Assembly: GCA_021850605.1 (NCBI GenBank) | Contig: JAJZLQ010000036.1 | Span: 1 to 63,163, forward strand | DNA length: 63,163 nucleotides | Source of the DNA: Actinomycetes bacterium | GTDB taxonomy: Bacteria; Actinomycetota; Acidimicrobiia; Acidimicrobiales; Acidimicrobiaceae | Reading direction: 5' to 3' | Shown: piece after piece, positions 25,361 through 33,504 of the stretch | How positions within the stretch are numbered: position 1 is the first letter of the stretch | Layout: every line of letters starts with the position of its first letter | Notes under the pieces: model-generated | Told to the model about the DNA's origin: nothing | What the model saw: only the letters and a program-made list of their open reading frames with translations | Database searches by the model: none | Translations under genes and position numbers: made by a program

Positions 25361-25392
25361 AGTCTACACCTAGAGACGCCAAAATGAGTCAA
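25361..25392 (-). promoter_or_regulatory. Weak second promoter candidate upstream of rpoB
   Basis: TTGACT (25392-25387) and TAGACT (25366-25361) with a 20-base spacer on the minus strand, nearer rpoB than the main promoter. The spacer is too long for a normal sigma-70 type site, so confidence is low. The remaining ~120 bases to rpoB hold no obvious structure beyond a short palindrome around TTTCGAGCTCGAAAG. Confidence 0.25.
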
Positions 25393-25449
25393 TCCATTGT
25401 AGGACTGACCCCTGCACTTCCGGCCGTTTGCGGCCTCGCTGTTTGCTGA

Positions 25450-25479
25450 ACTATACCATCGGCGCTGACAGCGCGTCAA
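25450..25479 (-). promoter_or_regulatory. rpoB promoter with extended -10
   Basis: TTGACG (25479-25474), 18-base spacer, TATAGT (25455-25450) on the minus strand, with TGG directly ahead of the -10 (TGGTATAGT). It lies in the 300-base rplL-rpoB spacer, where actinobacteria commonly keep a promoter dedicated to rpoBC. It would give a leader of about 200 bases. Confidence 0.7.
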
Positions 25480-25500
25480 TGGTGTCTGCAGCAGCGCGTC

Positions 25501-25522
25501 CCCCGGGCGGCGAAGCCCGGGG
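25501..25522 (-). terminator. Hairpin after rplL (partial terminator)
   Basis: CCCCGGGC and its exact complement around a six-base loop, 20 bases after the rplL stop. No T tract follows, so read-through into rpoB is likely, as with the rplL-rpoB attenuator of E. coli. Confidence 0.5.
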
Positions 25523-25542
25523 GCGCTTGAACGCTGGCTGAA

Positions 25543-25926
25543 CTACTTGAGCTCGACGCCGGCGCCGGCAGCCTCGAGCTGAGCCTTGGCCTTCTCGGCG
25601 TCTTCCTTGGATACCTTCTCGAGCACGGCCTTGGGAGCGCCGTCGACCAGGTCCTTAGCTTCCTTCAGGCCCAGGTTGGTCAGCGTGCGCACTTCCTTGA
25701 TCACTTGGATCTTCTTGTCGCCCGCACTGGTGAGGATAACGTCGAACTCGTCCTGCTCCTCGGCAGCGGGAGCGGCCTCGCCTGCTCCACCGGCAGCCGG
25801 AGCAGCCACCGCGACAGGAGCGGCGGCGGTAACGCCGAACTTGTCTTCGAAAGCCTTCAACAGCTCAGAGAGCTCGAGGACGGTCATCGAAGCGATCGCG
25901 TCGAGAATCTCTTCCTGGGTTGCCAT
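25543..25926 (-). CDS. rplL: 50S ribosomal protein L7/L12
   Basis: The multi-copy stalk protein that recruits translation GTPases. 127 residues: N-terminal dimerisation helix ([20 protein letters not shown]), an Ala/Pro/Gly hinge ([19 protein letters not shown]) and the C-terminal domain ([20 protein letters not shown] then [19 protein letters not shown]). It follows rplJ by 114 bases. Confidence 0.97.
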   Translation of the reverse strand: MATQEEILDAIASMTVLELSELLKAFEDKFGVTAAAPVAVAAPAAGGAGEAAPAAEEQDEFDVILTSAGDKKIQVIKEVRTLTNLGLKEAKDLVDGAPKAVLEKVSKEDAEKAKAQLEAAGAGVELK

Positions 25927-26040
25927 CTTTTCTGTTTCCTTTCCTTTACTTAAAAGGTGTTACGGTCGGCCCGAGGGCCTCCCACTCTCGCCCGCCAGCG
26001 CGGGCGAAACCATGGCTCCTGGACGGAGCCGGCCCCCGTC

Positions 26041-26577
26041 TCAGGCGGCCTCTTCGCTATTCCTCTTGTCGACAAGCGCCGACAGGGCGTAGGCGAAATT
26101 CTGCGGCAGCGCATTCAAGAGCGACGCGAAGTTGCGCATCGGAGCCGCCATGAGACCGGCCAACTGAGCGAGGAGTACCTCGCGCGACGGCAGGTCGGCC
26201 AAGGCGAGAGCCTCGGCGCCGGAGATAACCGAATCCCCGAGCACTCCACCCTTGATCACCAAGGCCGGATTGGCCCTGGCGAACTCCTTGAGCACCTTGG
26301 CCACCTCGACCACATCGGTCTCGGCGAAGGCGAGCGCAGTCGGCCCCTCCAGCTGGGGGACCATGCCTTCCAGACCGGCATTACGCGCCGCGAACTGGAC
26401 CAGGGTGTTCTTATAGACCTTGAAGGATCCGCCCGCGGATCCGAGCGCACGGCGCAGGGCCTCAAGGTCGGAGACCTTGAGTCCCCGGTACTCGGTCAGC
26501 ACAACGGCCGCGGAGTTGGCAAGACGCTCGTCAAGCTCCTCGACTATCGCCACCTTCTCCGGACGGGGGTTTTCCAT
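26041..26577 (-). CDS. rplJ: 50S ribosomal protein L10
   Basis: The stalk base protein that carries L7/L12 dimers. From the ATG at 26577 it is 178 residues (MENPRPEKVAIVEELDERL). It has the AAVVLTEYRGLKVSDLEALR block, then YKNTLVQFAARNAGL, and a C-terminal helix for L12 binding. The open frame extends 11 codons upstream without homology. The gene is preceded by an L10-type leader with an attenuator. Confidence 0.96.
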   Translation of the reverse strand: MENPRPEKVAIVEELDERLANSAAVVLTEYRGLKVSDLEALRRALGSAGGSFKVYKNTLVQFAARNAGLEGMVPQLEGPTALAFAETDVVEVAKVLKEFARANPALVIKGGVLGDSVISGAEALALADLPSREVLLAQLAGLMAAPMRNFASLLNALPQNFAYALSALVDKRNSEEAA

Positions 26578-26731
26578 ATCGCTCCGTTCAAAACAATTGC
26601 CGCACTCCAAACGGAATGCGGCAGCACCAAAGACCTTCTAGTCACCTGCCCTGGCGGTTTCCCATTGAGCTTTCGCACCTAGGGGTCTTCGGCGACTGCC
26701 ATATCAAAATTTTGTTCGCAGGCAAGCCAGC
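26578..26731 (-). ncRNA. L10 leader (autoregulatory r-protein leader) with attenuator
   Basis: The 154-base rplA-rplJ spacer has the features of the bacterial L10 leader: CGAAGACC with a matching GGTC, an AGGTG segment, GGGAAACCGCC and GGTGACTAGAAGGTC, consistent with the kink-turn region bound by L10-L12. It ends in an intrinsic terminator (26623-26589). Excess L10(L12)4 would favour termination before rplJ. The assignment comes from motif and position; no covariance model was run. Confidence 0.75.
26589..26623 (-). terminator. Attenuator terminator of the L10 leader
   Basis: TGCCGCATTCC (26623-26613), loop GTTT, GGAGTGCGGCA (26608-26598), then ATTGTTTTG on the minus strand. This is an 11-bp stem with one G-T pair, ending about 12 bases before the rplJ start. 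Confidence 0.8.
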
Positions 26732-27451
26732 TTAGCCTGCAAGCTCCTCGTCCGCGACACGCAAGCGGTTGGTGTCGACCTTCACCCCGGGGCCCATAGT
26801 GGAGGCGACCGTCACCGAGCGGAAGTAGCGGCCCTTGGCGGCGGCAGGCTTGGCCCGGCTCAGCTCGTCGATGACGGCGCGGAAGTTGTCGAGGAGCGCC
26901 TCGCTCGCGAAGGATGCCTTCCCAATCGGCACGTGAACGTTGCCGACGCGATCCGTGCGGTACTCGACACGCCCGCTCTTGAACTCGGACACCGCCTTGG
27001 CGACGTCGGTGGTCACAGTCCCGGTCTTGGGGTTGGGCATAAGGCCACGGGGGCCGAGCAGTCGACCGAGCTTACCGACCTGGGCCATCTGGTCCGGGGT
27101 GGCAATGGCCACGTCGAAGTCGAGGAAGTTCTCGTTCTGGATGCGGTTCACGAGGTCGTCGGCGCCAACCACATCGGCTCCCGCTTCGCGGGCGGCGATA
27201 GCGGCCTCGCCGGCGGCGAACACCGCCACACGCACGGCCCGGCCGGTGCCGGCGGGAAGCGAGACGGTGCCGCGCACAATCTGATCCGCCTTGCGAGGAT
27301 CGACGCCTAGCCTCACGGCCAGCTCAATGGTCTCGTCGAACTTGGCCGTGGCCAGCCGCTTTGCGGCCTCGACCGCCTCAACTGCACTATGCAGCCGTGT
27401 CCGGTCGTATGTTCCCTGAAGCGCCTTTACGCGCTTGGCAGTCTTGGTCAT
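26732..27451 (-). CDS. rplA: 50S ribosomal protein L1
   Basis: Forms the mobile L1 stalk that moves deacylated tRNA out of the E site. From the ATG at 27451 it is 239 residues ([20 protein letters not shown]). The central block [20 protein letters not shown] is the L1 signature. The upstream extension of the open frame overlaps the rplK end and is not homologous. 37 bases after rplK. Confidence 0.96.
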   Translation of the reverse strand: MTKTAKRVKALQGTYDRTRLHSAVEAVEAAKRLATAKFDETIELAVRLGVDPRKADQIVRGTVSLPAGTGRAVRVAVFAAGEAAIAAREAGADVVGADDLVNRIQNENFLDFDVAIATPDQMAQVGKLGRLLGPRGLMPNPKTGTVTTDVAKAVSEFKSGRVEYRTDRVGNVHVPIGKASFASEALLDNFRAVIDELSRAKPAAAKGRYFRSVTVASTMGPGVKVDTNRLRVADEELAG

Positions 27452-27488
27452 GTTTTCAATCTCCCAAGTATGAAAATGCCCGCCAGGG

Positions 27489-27917
27489 TCAGTCGACCAC
27501 CGCAATGCCCATCGACTTGGCGGTCCCAGCGATCTGGCGCTTGGCCGCCTCCAAGTCATTGGCATTGAGGTCGGGCATCTTGGTCTTAGCGATTTCGGCG
27601 AGTTGGGCATCCGAGATGGTGCCGACGCTCACCTTGGTGTTGGTAGCTGAACCCTTCTCAACCCCGGCCGCCTGGCGAAGCAGAACCGGCGTGGGAGGGG
27701 TCTTTAGCACGAAGCTGAAGGAGCGGTCGTCGAAGATGGTCACCTCGACGGGGATCACCGTCCCACGCTGCGCCTCGGTGGCTGCGTTGTACTGCTTGCA
27801 GAACTCCATGGTCTGAATGCCATGGGGGCCGAGAGCCGTACCGACGGGGGGAGCCGGGGTGGCGGAACCCGCTGGCAGCTGGATCTTGACTATTGCGGTT
27901 ACACGACGCTTTGCCAT
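27489..27917 (-). CDS. rplK: 50S ribosomal protein L11
   Basis: Base of the GTPase-associated centre; binds 23S rRNA with thiostrepton in sensitive species and is needed for RelA activation. From the ATG at 27917 it is 142 residues ([19 protein letters not shown]). The proline-rich [20 protein letters not shown] block and the C-terminal [20 protein letters not shown] are typical. 102 bases after nusG. Confidence 0.97.
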   Translation of the reverse strand: MAKRRVTAIVKIQLPAGSATPAPPVGTALGPHGIQTMEFCKQYNAATEAQRGTVIPVEVTIFDDRSFSFVLKTPPTPVLLRQAAGVEKGSATNTKVSVGTISDAQLAEIAKTKMPDLNANDLEAAKRQIAGTAKSMGIAVVD

Positions 27918-28019
27918 CTTTATTGTTCCACTCTTGGATAACTCACAGCGGCACGCAGGGGCCGCAGAACTCATACATCATAGGGACTTGGCGCCCGGCC
28001 TCCGGCCAAGGGCGGCGCG

Positions 28020-28706
28020 TCAGGCCTTGGCGACCTGAGCGAATTCCAGTTCCACGGGCGTCTCGCGGCCGAAGATGTTCACCAGGACCTTGAGCTTCAA
28101 GTGGTCCTCGTTGATCTCCGATATCACGCCCGTAAGACCCTCGAAGGCTCCGTCCTTGACGATGACCGGATCGCCCACCTGGTACTCGAGCTGTGGCCGC
28201 GACTTGCGTGGACTCTCAGCCGCCTCCTCCGAGTAGCCGAGCAGCGACTCAACCTCCCGCCGGGAGAGCGGCGTCGGCTTGGAGCCCATGCCCACGAAGC
28301 CTGTGACGCCAGGAGTGTGACGAATGACGTCCCAGGTACTGTCGTCGAGTTCGGCCCGCACCAGGATATAGCCGGGGAAGACCTTCTTCTGGGAGACTAC
28401 GCGCTTGCCGTTCTTGATCTCGGTCACGTCCTCCATCAGGATGCGGATCTCGTAGATCTTGTCCTCCACCTGCATGGAGTGCATGCGGGTGATGAGATTG
28501 GAGCGCACCTTGTTCTCGTAACCCGAGTAGGAGTGGATCACGTACCACTCGCCAGGCATGTCGTAGGGGCTGACCCGCTCGGGGACCTCCTCCTCCTCGT
28601 GCACCTCTTCCTCGCGGACATACTCCAGCTTGCCCGGCTCCGCCTTCTTGGTCTTGGTGGCAACCGACTCGCCGTGCTCGTCGGCCTCTTCAAAAAAATC
28701 GCTCAT
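28020..28706 (-). CDS. nusG: Transcription termination/antitermination factor NusG
   Basis: Binds the polymerase clamp and links it to Rho or to S10 on the ribosome. From the ATG at 28706 it is 228 residues: a ~45-residue acidic N-terminal extension ([17 protein letters not shown]), an NGN domain ([18 protein letters not shown], then [11 protein letters not shown]) and a C-terminal KOW domain ([19 protein letters not shown]). Acidic extensions are common in actinobacterial NusG. It is 23 bases after secE. Confidence 0.97.
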   Translation of the reverse strand: MSDFFEEADEHGESVATKTKKAEPGKLEYVREEEVHEEEEVPERVSPYDMPGEWYVIHSYSGYENKVRSNLITRMHSMQVEDKIYEIRILMEDVTEIKNGKRVVSQKKVFPGYILVRAELDDSTWDVIRHTPGVTGFVGMGSKPTPLSRREVESLLGYSEEAAESPRKSRPQLEYQVGDPVIVKDGAFEGLTGVISEINEDHLKLKVLVNIFGRETPVELEFAQVAKA

Positions 28707-28729
28707 CGTATGTCTTCCAGATCGAGGCC

Positions 28730-29023
28730 TCAGCCGAACAGGAACAGGACTGCCCGGGAAAAGGCCAGGTTCAAGAGAAAGATCAAACCTATCAGGATAA
28801 CGAGGGTCACCAGCACGACCATCGAATAGTTGACCACCGTCTGGCGGTTTGGCCAATTGACTTTCCCAAGTTCATCGCGCACTTCGCCCAAGTACCCGCG
28901 TAGCGTCGTGCGCTTGGACTCCGGCACGTTCTTCTGCGCCTGCACCCTCTTTTGGGTAGAGCCGCGCTCAGCCTCGGCTTGCCCCTGCTGGCGGGACATC
29001 AGGCGCCTGGTCTGACGATTCAC
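28730..29023 (-). CDS. secE: Preprotein translocase subunit SecE
   Basis: A small clamp subunit of the SecYEG channel, 97 residues. A basic, glutamine-rich N-terminus is followed by the amphipathic helix [20 protein letters not shown] and one transmembrane segment ([20 protein letters not shown]). The single-TM form is the normal actinobacterial type. It precedes nusG and follows tRNA-Trp, the conserved order. Confidence 0.95.
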   Translation of the reverse strand: MNRQTRRLMSRQQGQAEAERGSTQKRVQAQKNVPESKRTTLRGYLGEVRDELGKVNWPNRQTVVNYSMVVLVTLVILIGLIFLLNLAFSRAVLFLFG

Positions 29024-29048
29024 TGGGTACCTCGCTGGTAGTTCTTCG

Positions 29049-29121
29049 CAGGGCAGGAGGGACTCGAACCCCCAACCCCCGGTTTTGGAGACCGGTGCTC
29101 TACCAATTGAGCTACTACCCT
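29049..29121 (-). tRNA. trnW: tRNA-Trp (anticodon CCA)
   Basis: A 73-base cloverleaf. The acceptor AGGGTAG pairs with CTGCCCT, discriminator G. The anticodon loop CTCCAAA gives CCA, and the T-loop TTCGAGT is intact. CCA is not encoded. It lies 25 bases ahead of secE and is probably cotranscribed with secE-nusG. Confidence 0.95.
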
Positions 29122-29133
29122 AGGGCCACATCG

Positions 29134-29142
29134 AGCATACCA
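29134..29142 (-). promoter_or_regulatory. Extended -10 promoter for tRNA-Trp-secE-nusG
   Basis: TGGTATGCT on the minus strand; the -10 hexamer (TATGCT, 29139-29134) lies 12 bases ahead of the mature tRNA 5' end, the right distance for a short tRNA leader. No good -35 is seen. It matches the TGGTATAGT elements ahead of rpoB and rho. Confidence 0.5.
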
Positions 29143-29313
29143 GCATTGCCCGCGTAGCCGGTGTTGGCAACCGCGGGGCGTCGGCGCTCTTCGGAACTCT
29201 CCAGTTTACCGCCAGCCCCGGCCATGGCATCACTTGATGGCCTGACCGCCGTCCCATCTGGCTCCCGCGACGGTAGAGTCTTATTGTCCGCCCCGGCCGA
29301 CGCTGGAGATGCG

Positions 29314-29880
29314 ATGGAATCCCCCACTGTAAAGAACCTCGTGGAAGAGGCCAAAACCGGTAGCCGGGAGGCCTTCGACGAACTCGTCCGGATTACCTAT
29401 CCACGCCTGCTCAAGCGGGCGGTAACGGTAACGGGAAATCTCGAGGACGCCCGCGACGCAGTACAGGACGCCTATGTGCGTGCCTTTAGGTCGCTGGCCA
29501 CCTTCCGAGGGGACTCTTCCTTCAGCCAGTGGATGCACACCATCGTCAACAACGCCTCCGCAACCCTGGCGGCCAAGGCGCGCCGGCGACGCTTCGAGCT
29601 GATCACCAGCTCCCGGCTTAATCATCGCGCCAATTTAGAGGCCGAAGAGGCGCGGGACCGGGACCCGGGATTGCTGGTTGAGATACAGAGGGCTGTCGAG
29701 CAATTGCCCGAGCAATTGCGGAAAGTCTTCGTGCTGAAGAGCTATGGCCTCGAACACCGCGAGATCGCGGCTCGCCTGGGCATATCGGAGTCGAACGCCA
29801 AGGTAAGGCTTCACCGCGCCCGCGTGATGCTGCGCGCCAGGCTCGGCGCGCTCGTAGACGGTCACTCCGAGGCCGGCTGA
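29314..29880 (+). CDS. ECF-type RNA polymerase sigma factor
   Basis: An RpoE-like sigma factor with only regions 2 and 4, 188 residues from the ATG at 29314 (GGAG at a good distance; the frame is open further upstream to 29161). Region 2 runs from EAFDELVRITYPRLLKRAV to TFRGDSSFSQWMHTIVNNA, with the DARDAVQDAYVRAFRS core-binding stretch. Region 4 holds LPEQLRKVFVLKSYGLEHRE and the recognition helix GISESNAKVRLHRARVMLR. No anti-sigma gene is adjacent and there is no C-terminal extension. It stands alone on the plus strand among minus-strand translation genes. Confidence 0.9.
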   Translation: MESPTVKNLVEEAKTGSREAFDELVRITYPRLLKRAVTVTGNLEDARDAVQDAYVRAFRSLATFRGDSSFSQWMHTIVNNASATLAAKARRRRFELITSSRLNHRANLEAEEARDRDPGLLVEIQRAVEQLPEQLRKVFVLKSYGLEHREIAARLGISESNAKVRLHRARVMLRARLGALVDGHSEAG

Positions 29881-29915
29881 GCCCCGGGAGCGAGCCAAGC
29901 CGTTAAACACCGGAA

Positions 29916-29932
29916 GGCGGCCGTAGGCCGCC
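29916..29932. terminator. Bidirectional hairpin between sigma factor gene and rpmG
   Basis: GGCGGCC-GTA-GGCCGCC, a perfect seven-bp stem midway between two convergent stops (29880 and 29972). There is no T tract on either strand. It may act on both transcripts. Confidence 0.4.
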
Positions 29933-29971
29933 CTCACCCGGATCTCCACTGCAGCCTTCAAGGGCGAGAGG

Positions 29972-30136
29972 CTATCGAGTCTCTTTATGGGTGGTGTGGG
30001 TCCGCTCCCAACGGCAGTACTTCTTCATCTCGATCCGCTCACGGTCGTTCTGCCGGTTCTTGGTGGTTATGTAGTTGCGGCGCTTGCAGCTCTCGCAAGC
30101 GAGGGTCACCTGTACACGCTTCTCGTTCTTTGCCAC
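29972..30136 (-). CDS. rpmG: 50S ribosomal protein L33 (second zinc pair incomplete)
   Basis: 54 residues, GTG start with GGAG six bases ahead. It reads [20 protein letters not shown] and continues [34 protein letters not shown]. The first CxxC (C14, C17) is present, but where zinc L33 has a second CxxC this protein has C41-R-W-E44, so one cysteine is lost. It lies just downstream of tRNA-Met, the usual actinobacterial tRNA-rpmG arrangement ahead of secE. Confidence 0.93.
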   Translation of the reverse strand: MAKNEKRVQVTLACESCKRRNYITTKNRQNDRERIEMKKYCRWERTHTTHKETR

Positions 30137-30188
30137 TTCTCACTCCATCTGGACATGCGCTGCCGGCGCTCCACGCCTCCGGCACGAC

Positions 30189-30265
30189 TGGTAGCGGCGG
30201 TCGGACTCGAACCGACGACCCCACGATTATGAGCCGTGTGCTCTAACCTGCTGAGCTACGCCGCC
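30189..30265 (-). tRNA. trnM: tRNA-Met (anticodon CAT, elongator type)
   Basis: A 77-base gene including an encoded 3' CCA. The acceptor GGCGGCG pairs with CGCCGCT (one G-T at the end), discriminator A. Anticodon loop CTCATAA in the stem CACGG/TCGTG. The first acceptor pair is present, so this looks like the elongator rather than the initiator. Confidence 0.92.
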
Positions 30266-30269
30266 CCGG

Positions 30270-30342
30270 AGCCCCCTGTCGGAATCGAACCGACGACCCC
30301 AGCCTTACCATGGCTGTGCTCTGCCGTCTGAGCTAAGGGGGC
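30270..30342 (-). tRNA. trnT: tRNA-Thr (anticodon GGT)
   Basis: A 73-base cloverleaf: GCCCCCT pairs with AGGGGGC, anticodon loop ATGGTAA in the stem CAGCC/GGCTG, T-loop TTCGATT. CCA is not encoded. Four bases separate it from tRNA-Met, so the two are cotranscribed with rpmG. A TAAACT at 30371-30366 is a candidate -10. Confidence 0.94.
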
Positions 30343-30452
30343 AGCCTTCAAAATTTGGCCTTTTTAGTTTACATGCCTCGACCATCTTGCTGCCTGCCGA
30401 CGTGGCAATTGCGAATTCGCTCCTCCGGCCAAGTATTCTCGAAACAACCGAG

Positions 30453-30962
30453 ATGCCAGAAAGCCCTGAAATCAGCTTCCGACCCGTCGTGCGCGCCGAC
30501 GCAGAAGCGATCATGGAAATATACAACCGAGAGGTGCTCGGTTCGCGCATCACCCTCGATCTGGTGCCTCGCTCCTACTCCGAGCAGCTCGCCTGGATTG
30601 ATGAGCACTCGGGCGGGTATCCGGCCATTGTCGCGGTCAGGGACGCCACGGTGATCGGCTTCGCTTCGGTATCCGCCTATCGGATACGGCCGGGCTACTC
30701 CACCACCGTGGAGGACTCGATCTACATTGATGCCGATCATCGCGGCATGGGGGTTGGCAAAGCGCTTCTCTCCAGGATCGTAGACGCCGCCGCCAGGCAC
30801 GGGTTCCACGCCTGCATGGCCCGGGTGGCGGCCGGCCACCAGGCCTCCCTGCGGCTGCACTACTCGGCCGGCTTTTTCGAGGTCGGCATCGAGCGCGAAG
30901 TCGGCCGCAAGTACGGCAAGTGGATCGACATGGTGCTCCTGGAGCGGCTCCTCAACCCCTAG
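30453..30962 (+). CDS. GNAT N-acetyltransferase, phosphinothricin acetyltransferase-like
   Basis: About 169 residues from the ATG at 30453 (an in-frame start at 30387 is possible). The order and motifs match the Pat/Bar/YncA group: VRADAEAIMEIYNREVLGSR at the start, acetyl-CoA motif A DADHRGMGVGKALLSRIVDA, and motif B SLRLHYSAGFFEVGI. Such enzymes acetylate amino groups of methionine sulfone/sulfoximine-like compounds or toxins; the substrate here is unknown. Its stop overlaps the convergent glycosylase stop (shared CTAG). Confidence 0.85.
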   Translation: MPESPEISFRPVVRADAEAIMEIYNREVLGSRITLDLVPRSYSEQLAWIDEHSGGYPAIVAVRDATVIGFASVSAYRIRPGYSTTVEDSIYIDADHRGMGVGKALLSRIVDAAARHGFHACMARVAAGHQASLRLHYSAGFFEVGIEREVGRKYGKWIDMVLLERLLNP

Positions 30963-31600
30963 ATCTCGAGCACCCTCCACAGATACCAGGTGGCGATGGA
31001 GGCGTTGGGGCTGTAGTACTCTTTCAGGTCCGCAAGCTCGCGTGCACTGGGCAGCTCCGGCAAGCCGTACAGCTTGGCGTACCCTTTGCGCACCCCCAGA
31101 TCGGCGGGCGCCCATACGTCCATCCTCCCCAGGGTGAAGAGAAGGAACATGTGCGCCGACCAAGGGCCAAAGCCCCATAGCTCGCAGAGCCGGGAGGTGA
31201 CTGCCTCGTCGTCCATCTCCACCAGGGACTCTAGAGCGAGCCTCCCGGAAGCGACCTCTTCGGACAGGCCGAGCAACGCACGCGCCTTGGAGGCCGAGAG
31301 TCCCAACGAGCGCAAGCGGTCGACTCCGAGGGACAACAGCGTCTGGGGCGAAAGCTCTCCCCCACTCGCGTCCGCAAGGCGCGTCTCCAGCACTCGCGCC
31401 ACGTTGCCGGATAGCTGCTGATGCAAGATCGGCACGGCCAAGCCTTCGAAGAGGCGGGCTCGCTTCCTGTCGACGTCGAGCTTGAGCGTGCCCGCACCCG
31501 CGGCGATGAACTCGGGCTCTCCCACTGACGCGTGTACTTCCCGGAATTCAGGGTGTCTGAGCAGGAAAGCCGCGAGCGCCGCGGCGCCGCCAGCAGCCAT
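30959..31600 (-). CDS. DNA-3-methyladenine glycosylase II (AlkA/HhH-GPD family)
   Basis: Excises alkylated purines in base-excision repair. 213 residues, so it lacks the N-terminal TBP-like domain of E. coli AlkA (282). The helix-hairpin-helix is LCELWGFGPWSAHMFLLF, followed by the catalytic loop DVWAPADLGVRKGY with Asp167 as the likely nucleophile-activating residue. VPILHQQLSGNVAR is the usual helix ahead. It is 12 bases downstream of the mannosyltransferase gene and convergent with the acetyltransferase. Confidence 0.88.
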   Translation of the reverse strand: MAAGGAAALAAFLLRHPEFREVHASVGEPEFIAAGAGTLKLDVDRKRARLFEGLAVPILHQQLSGNVARVLETRLADASGGELSPQTLLSLGVDRLRSLGLSASKARALLGLSEEVASGRLALESLVEMDDEAVTSRLCELWGFGPWSAHMFLLFTLGRMDVWAPADLGVRKGYAKLYGLPELPSARELADLKEYYSPNASIATWYLWRVLEI

Positions 31601-31612
31601 AACCGCGGGCGC

Positions 31613-33139
31613 CTATTCCGAGTCCGCGAAGCGCGCCGCAACCACCGAAAGACGGCCGAAGGCAGCGTTCACCGGTGTCCAGGAGAAGCGAGCGGCAACC
31701 GCCCAAAGGGCCGCGGCGACAATCAGCCCGTAGGCGGTCCAGGCCACGATCGGGCCGCCGTAGGGACCGCCGAAAACCATACCCAGCACCGACACGCCGA
31801 CCACGCCATAGGCCACTCTCTTGGTCGGCATGGTGGCGAGCACGATCACGCCCCAGGCAATGTACCAGGATTGGATCACCGGGCCAAAAAAGACCAGGGC
31901 CAGCAACGAGTACCCGATTGCCTTCTCCAGGCCGAAGTGGCGGAATCGCACGACGAAGTAGAGGCCCATGGCGCCCGCAGCCGCCAAGCCAAGAGCACGG
32001 AAAACCGTGAGCCAAGTGGCGTGACCGAGGGATAGACCGACGACAGAAGTGATGCGGTCGACCCATCCGGTGAGGGCGGTGGTCGGCACTGCAGGATTAA
32101 GGACCAGGCCAGGGGTCCCCAAGTTGTGGATCCACCCCCATCCAAGCCCGGTGGCGGTCGAGACCACCGCGATGGTCGCCAGCGCCACGGCTCCATAGGT
32201 GAGCGCAGGCCGGATCTTGGTGCGGAGGTCGTTGCCTGGAGTGGCCCCCCACGCAATAAAGGCCAGCGCCACAACCGCAGGAACCTTCACGGCAGTGGCC
32301 AAGGCCACCAGGACAACCGCCACCATCGGATGCCGGCGCGCATAGGCAAGGAGGCCCGCCAGGAGGAAGAGCATCATGTAGACGTCATTGTGCGCCGACG
32401 ACGCCAGATGGAAAACCACCAGCGGATTCAGGCCGACCAGCACCAGGGTCAGGCGGCCGTCATAGCCCAGTTCACGCGCAAGCTGGGTGGCGAGCCAGGC
32501 AACCGCAACCGTAGCCACAATGGCCAGGGCGCGTATGACAAGCATCGTCGCGAAGGGATCATGGAAGGTGACCTGGGCTATGAGCCCCGACAGCCACAGG
32601 AAGATGGGACCATAAGGCGCCGGCGCATTCCCCCAGACTGGGTCGACCGTGTTCAGGTAAGGCGTAGCTCCCAGAATGTTCGGCCCGTATTGGTAAGGCG
32701 ATATGTGCCGCGAGACCATCTCGCCAATCGCCGAGTAGGCGTAAACGTCGCGCGAGTAGAGCGGGCCGGCGAGCAGCAGCGGCGAGTACCAGGCCACCGC
32801 CATCCAAACGAGATCCCTCAGGGTGTAGTGTCCCTCGCGCACCGCTCGGACCAGCTCCCACCAGGCAAAGAGGCCGAGAAGGAAGCCCACAACAAAGATC
32901 ACGTACTCGGGTACCCCGGCAATGGCGGAGATACTAAGGGGCCCGTTCGGCATGCCGAAAAACCAGGAGCCCAGAATCTTAGAGGTGAGCGGCGAGTCGG
33001 GAGCCAGGGAGGAGATGAGGATGAGGATCGAGCTGAGAGTCCCCGCGGCGAAGAGTAGGCGACGAGAAGGAAGGCCGCCTCGCAGCACTCCCTTAACCTC
33101 TTCCTGCAGCATGCGCATCTCTTTGACCGAGGTGCCCAA
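31613..33139 (-). CDS. GT-C mannosyltransferase, MptA/MptB-like, polyprenyl-phosphomannose dependent
   Basis: A 508-residue integral membrane protein with about 12-13 hydrophobic segments. The first external loop contains SRDVYAYSAIGEMVSRHISP followed by YQYGPN; the DVYAY acidic motif and the later PYGPIFLW match the actinobacterial alpha-1,6-mannosyltransferase (MptB) family, which extends lipomannan-type cores from polyprenyl-phosphomannose outside the membrane. A second hallmark is HLASSAHNDVYMMLFLLAG. It suggests a mannan or glycolipid envelope. A neighbour in the same pathway is not present. Confidence 0.78.
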   Translation of the reverse strand: MGTSVKEMRMLQEEVKGVLRGGLPSRRLLFAAGTLSSILILISSLAPDSPLTSKILGSWFFGMPNGPLSISAIAGVPEYVIFVVGFLLGLFAWWELVRAVREGHYTLRDLVWMAVAWYSPLLLAGPLYSRDVYAYSAIGEMVSRHISPYQYGPNILGATPYLNTVDPVWGNAPAPYGPIFLWLSGLIAQVTFHDPFATMLVIRALAIVATVAVAWLATQLARELGYDGRLTLVLVGLNPLVVFHLASSAHNDVYMMLFLLAGLLAYARRHPMVAVVLVALATAVKVPAVVALAFIAWGATPGNDLRTKIRPALTYGAVALATIAVVSTATGLGWGWIHNLGTPGLVLNPAVPTTALTGWVDRITSVVGLSLGHATWLTVFRALGLAAAGAMGLYFVVRFRHFGLEKAIGYSLLALVFFGPVIQSWYIAWGVIVLATMPTKRVAYGVVGVSVLGMVFGGPYGGPIVAWTAYGLIVAAALWAVAARFSWTPVNAAFGRLSVVAARFADSE

Positions 33140-33395
33140 TCAGCCTCTCCAGATCCGGCGGACACGCCTTGAAACCGCGCCGCGTCTGCATAGAGATTAG
33201 CCCTCGCGGAACAAATTTGGAGTAGGTCTCAGCAGCTACTCAGGCAATCCGGAGCATGGACCCGGAAGGAGAGCCGCGGCGTGGCGCGCCCTGGGCCCTC
33301 GGGCCACGTACCGCTGGTTGATATCCGATCGCGGGGGCTTGGTGCCGCCTGCACCTCCCCGGCGACGTGCCTGCGCCAGCCGGGTTGAAGGAGAG
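33140..33395. other. Intergenic region, mannosyltransferase to tRNA-Tyr
   Basis: About 255 bases with no supported gene. Both flanking genes run leftward, so it should hold the mannosyltransferase promoter; no convincing -35/-10 pair is visible. A small ORF inside is the antisense extension of the tRNA. Confidence 0.5.
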
Positions 33396-33477
33396 TGGGC
33401 CGGGTAGGATTCGAACCTACGTAGGCTGAGCCGGCAGATTTACAGTCTGCTCCCTTTGGCCGCTCGGGCACCGACCC
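33396..33477 (-). tRNA. trnY: tRNA-Tyr (anticodon GTA)
   Basis: An 82-base class II tRNA with a long variable arm. The acceptor GGGTCGG pairs with CCGGCCC (one T-G), discriminator A, no encoded CCA. The anticodon stem GCAGA/TCTGC with loop CTGTAAA gives GTA. T-loop TTCGAAT. It is divergent from yajQ, 27 bases apart. Confidence 0.93.
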
Positions 33478-33504
33478 TTGGTGTGCGGAATATCCTATAT
33501 CAGC

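Noticed and set aside
29115-29354. Minus-strand 79-residue frame upstream of secE/tRNA-Trp
   Set aside because: It overlaps the tRNA-Trp 5' end and the sigma factor start; no homology.
32126-33058. 310-residue plus-strand frame antisense to the mannosyltransferase gene
   Set aside because: Rich in Arg/His/Gly and Gln with no domain; the membrane-protein frame on the other strand is clearly coding.
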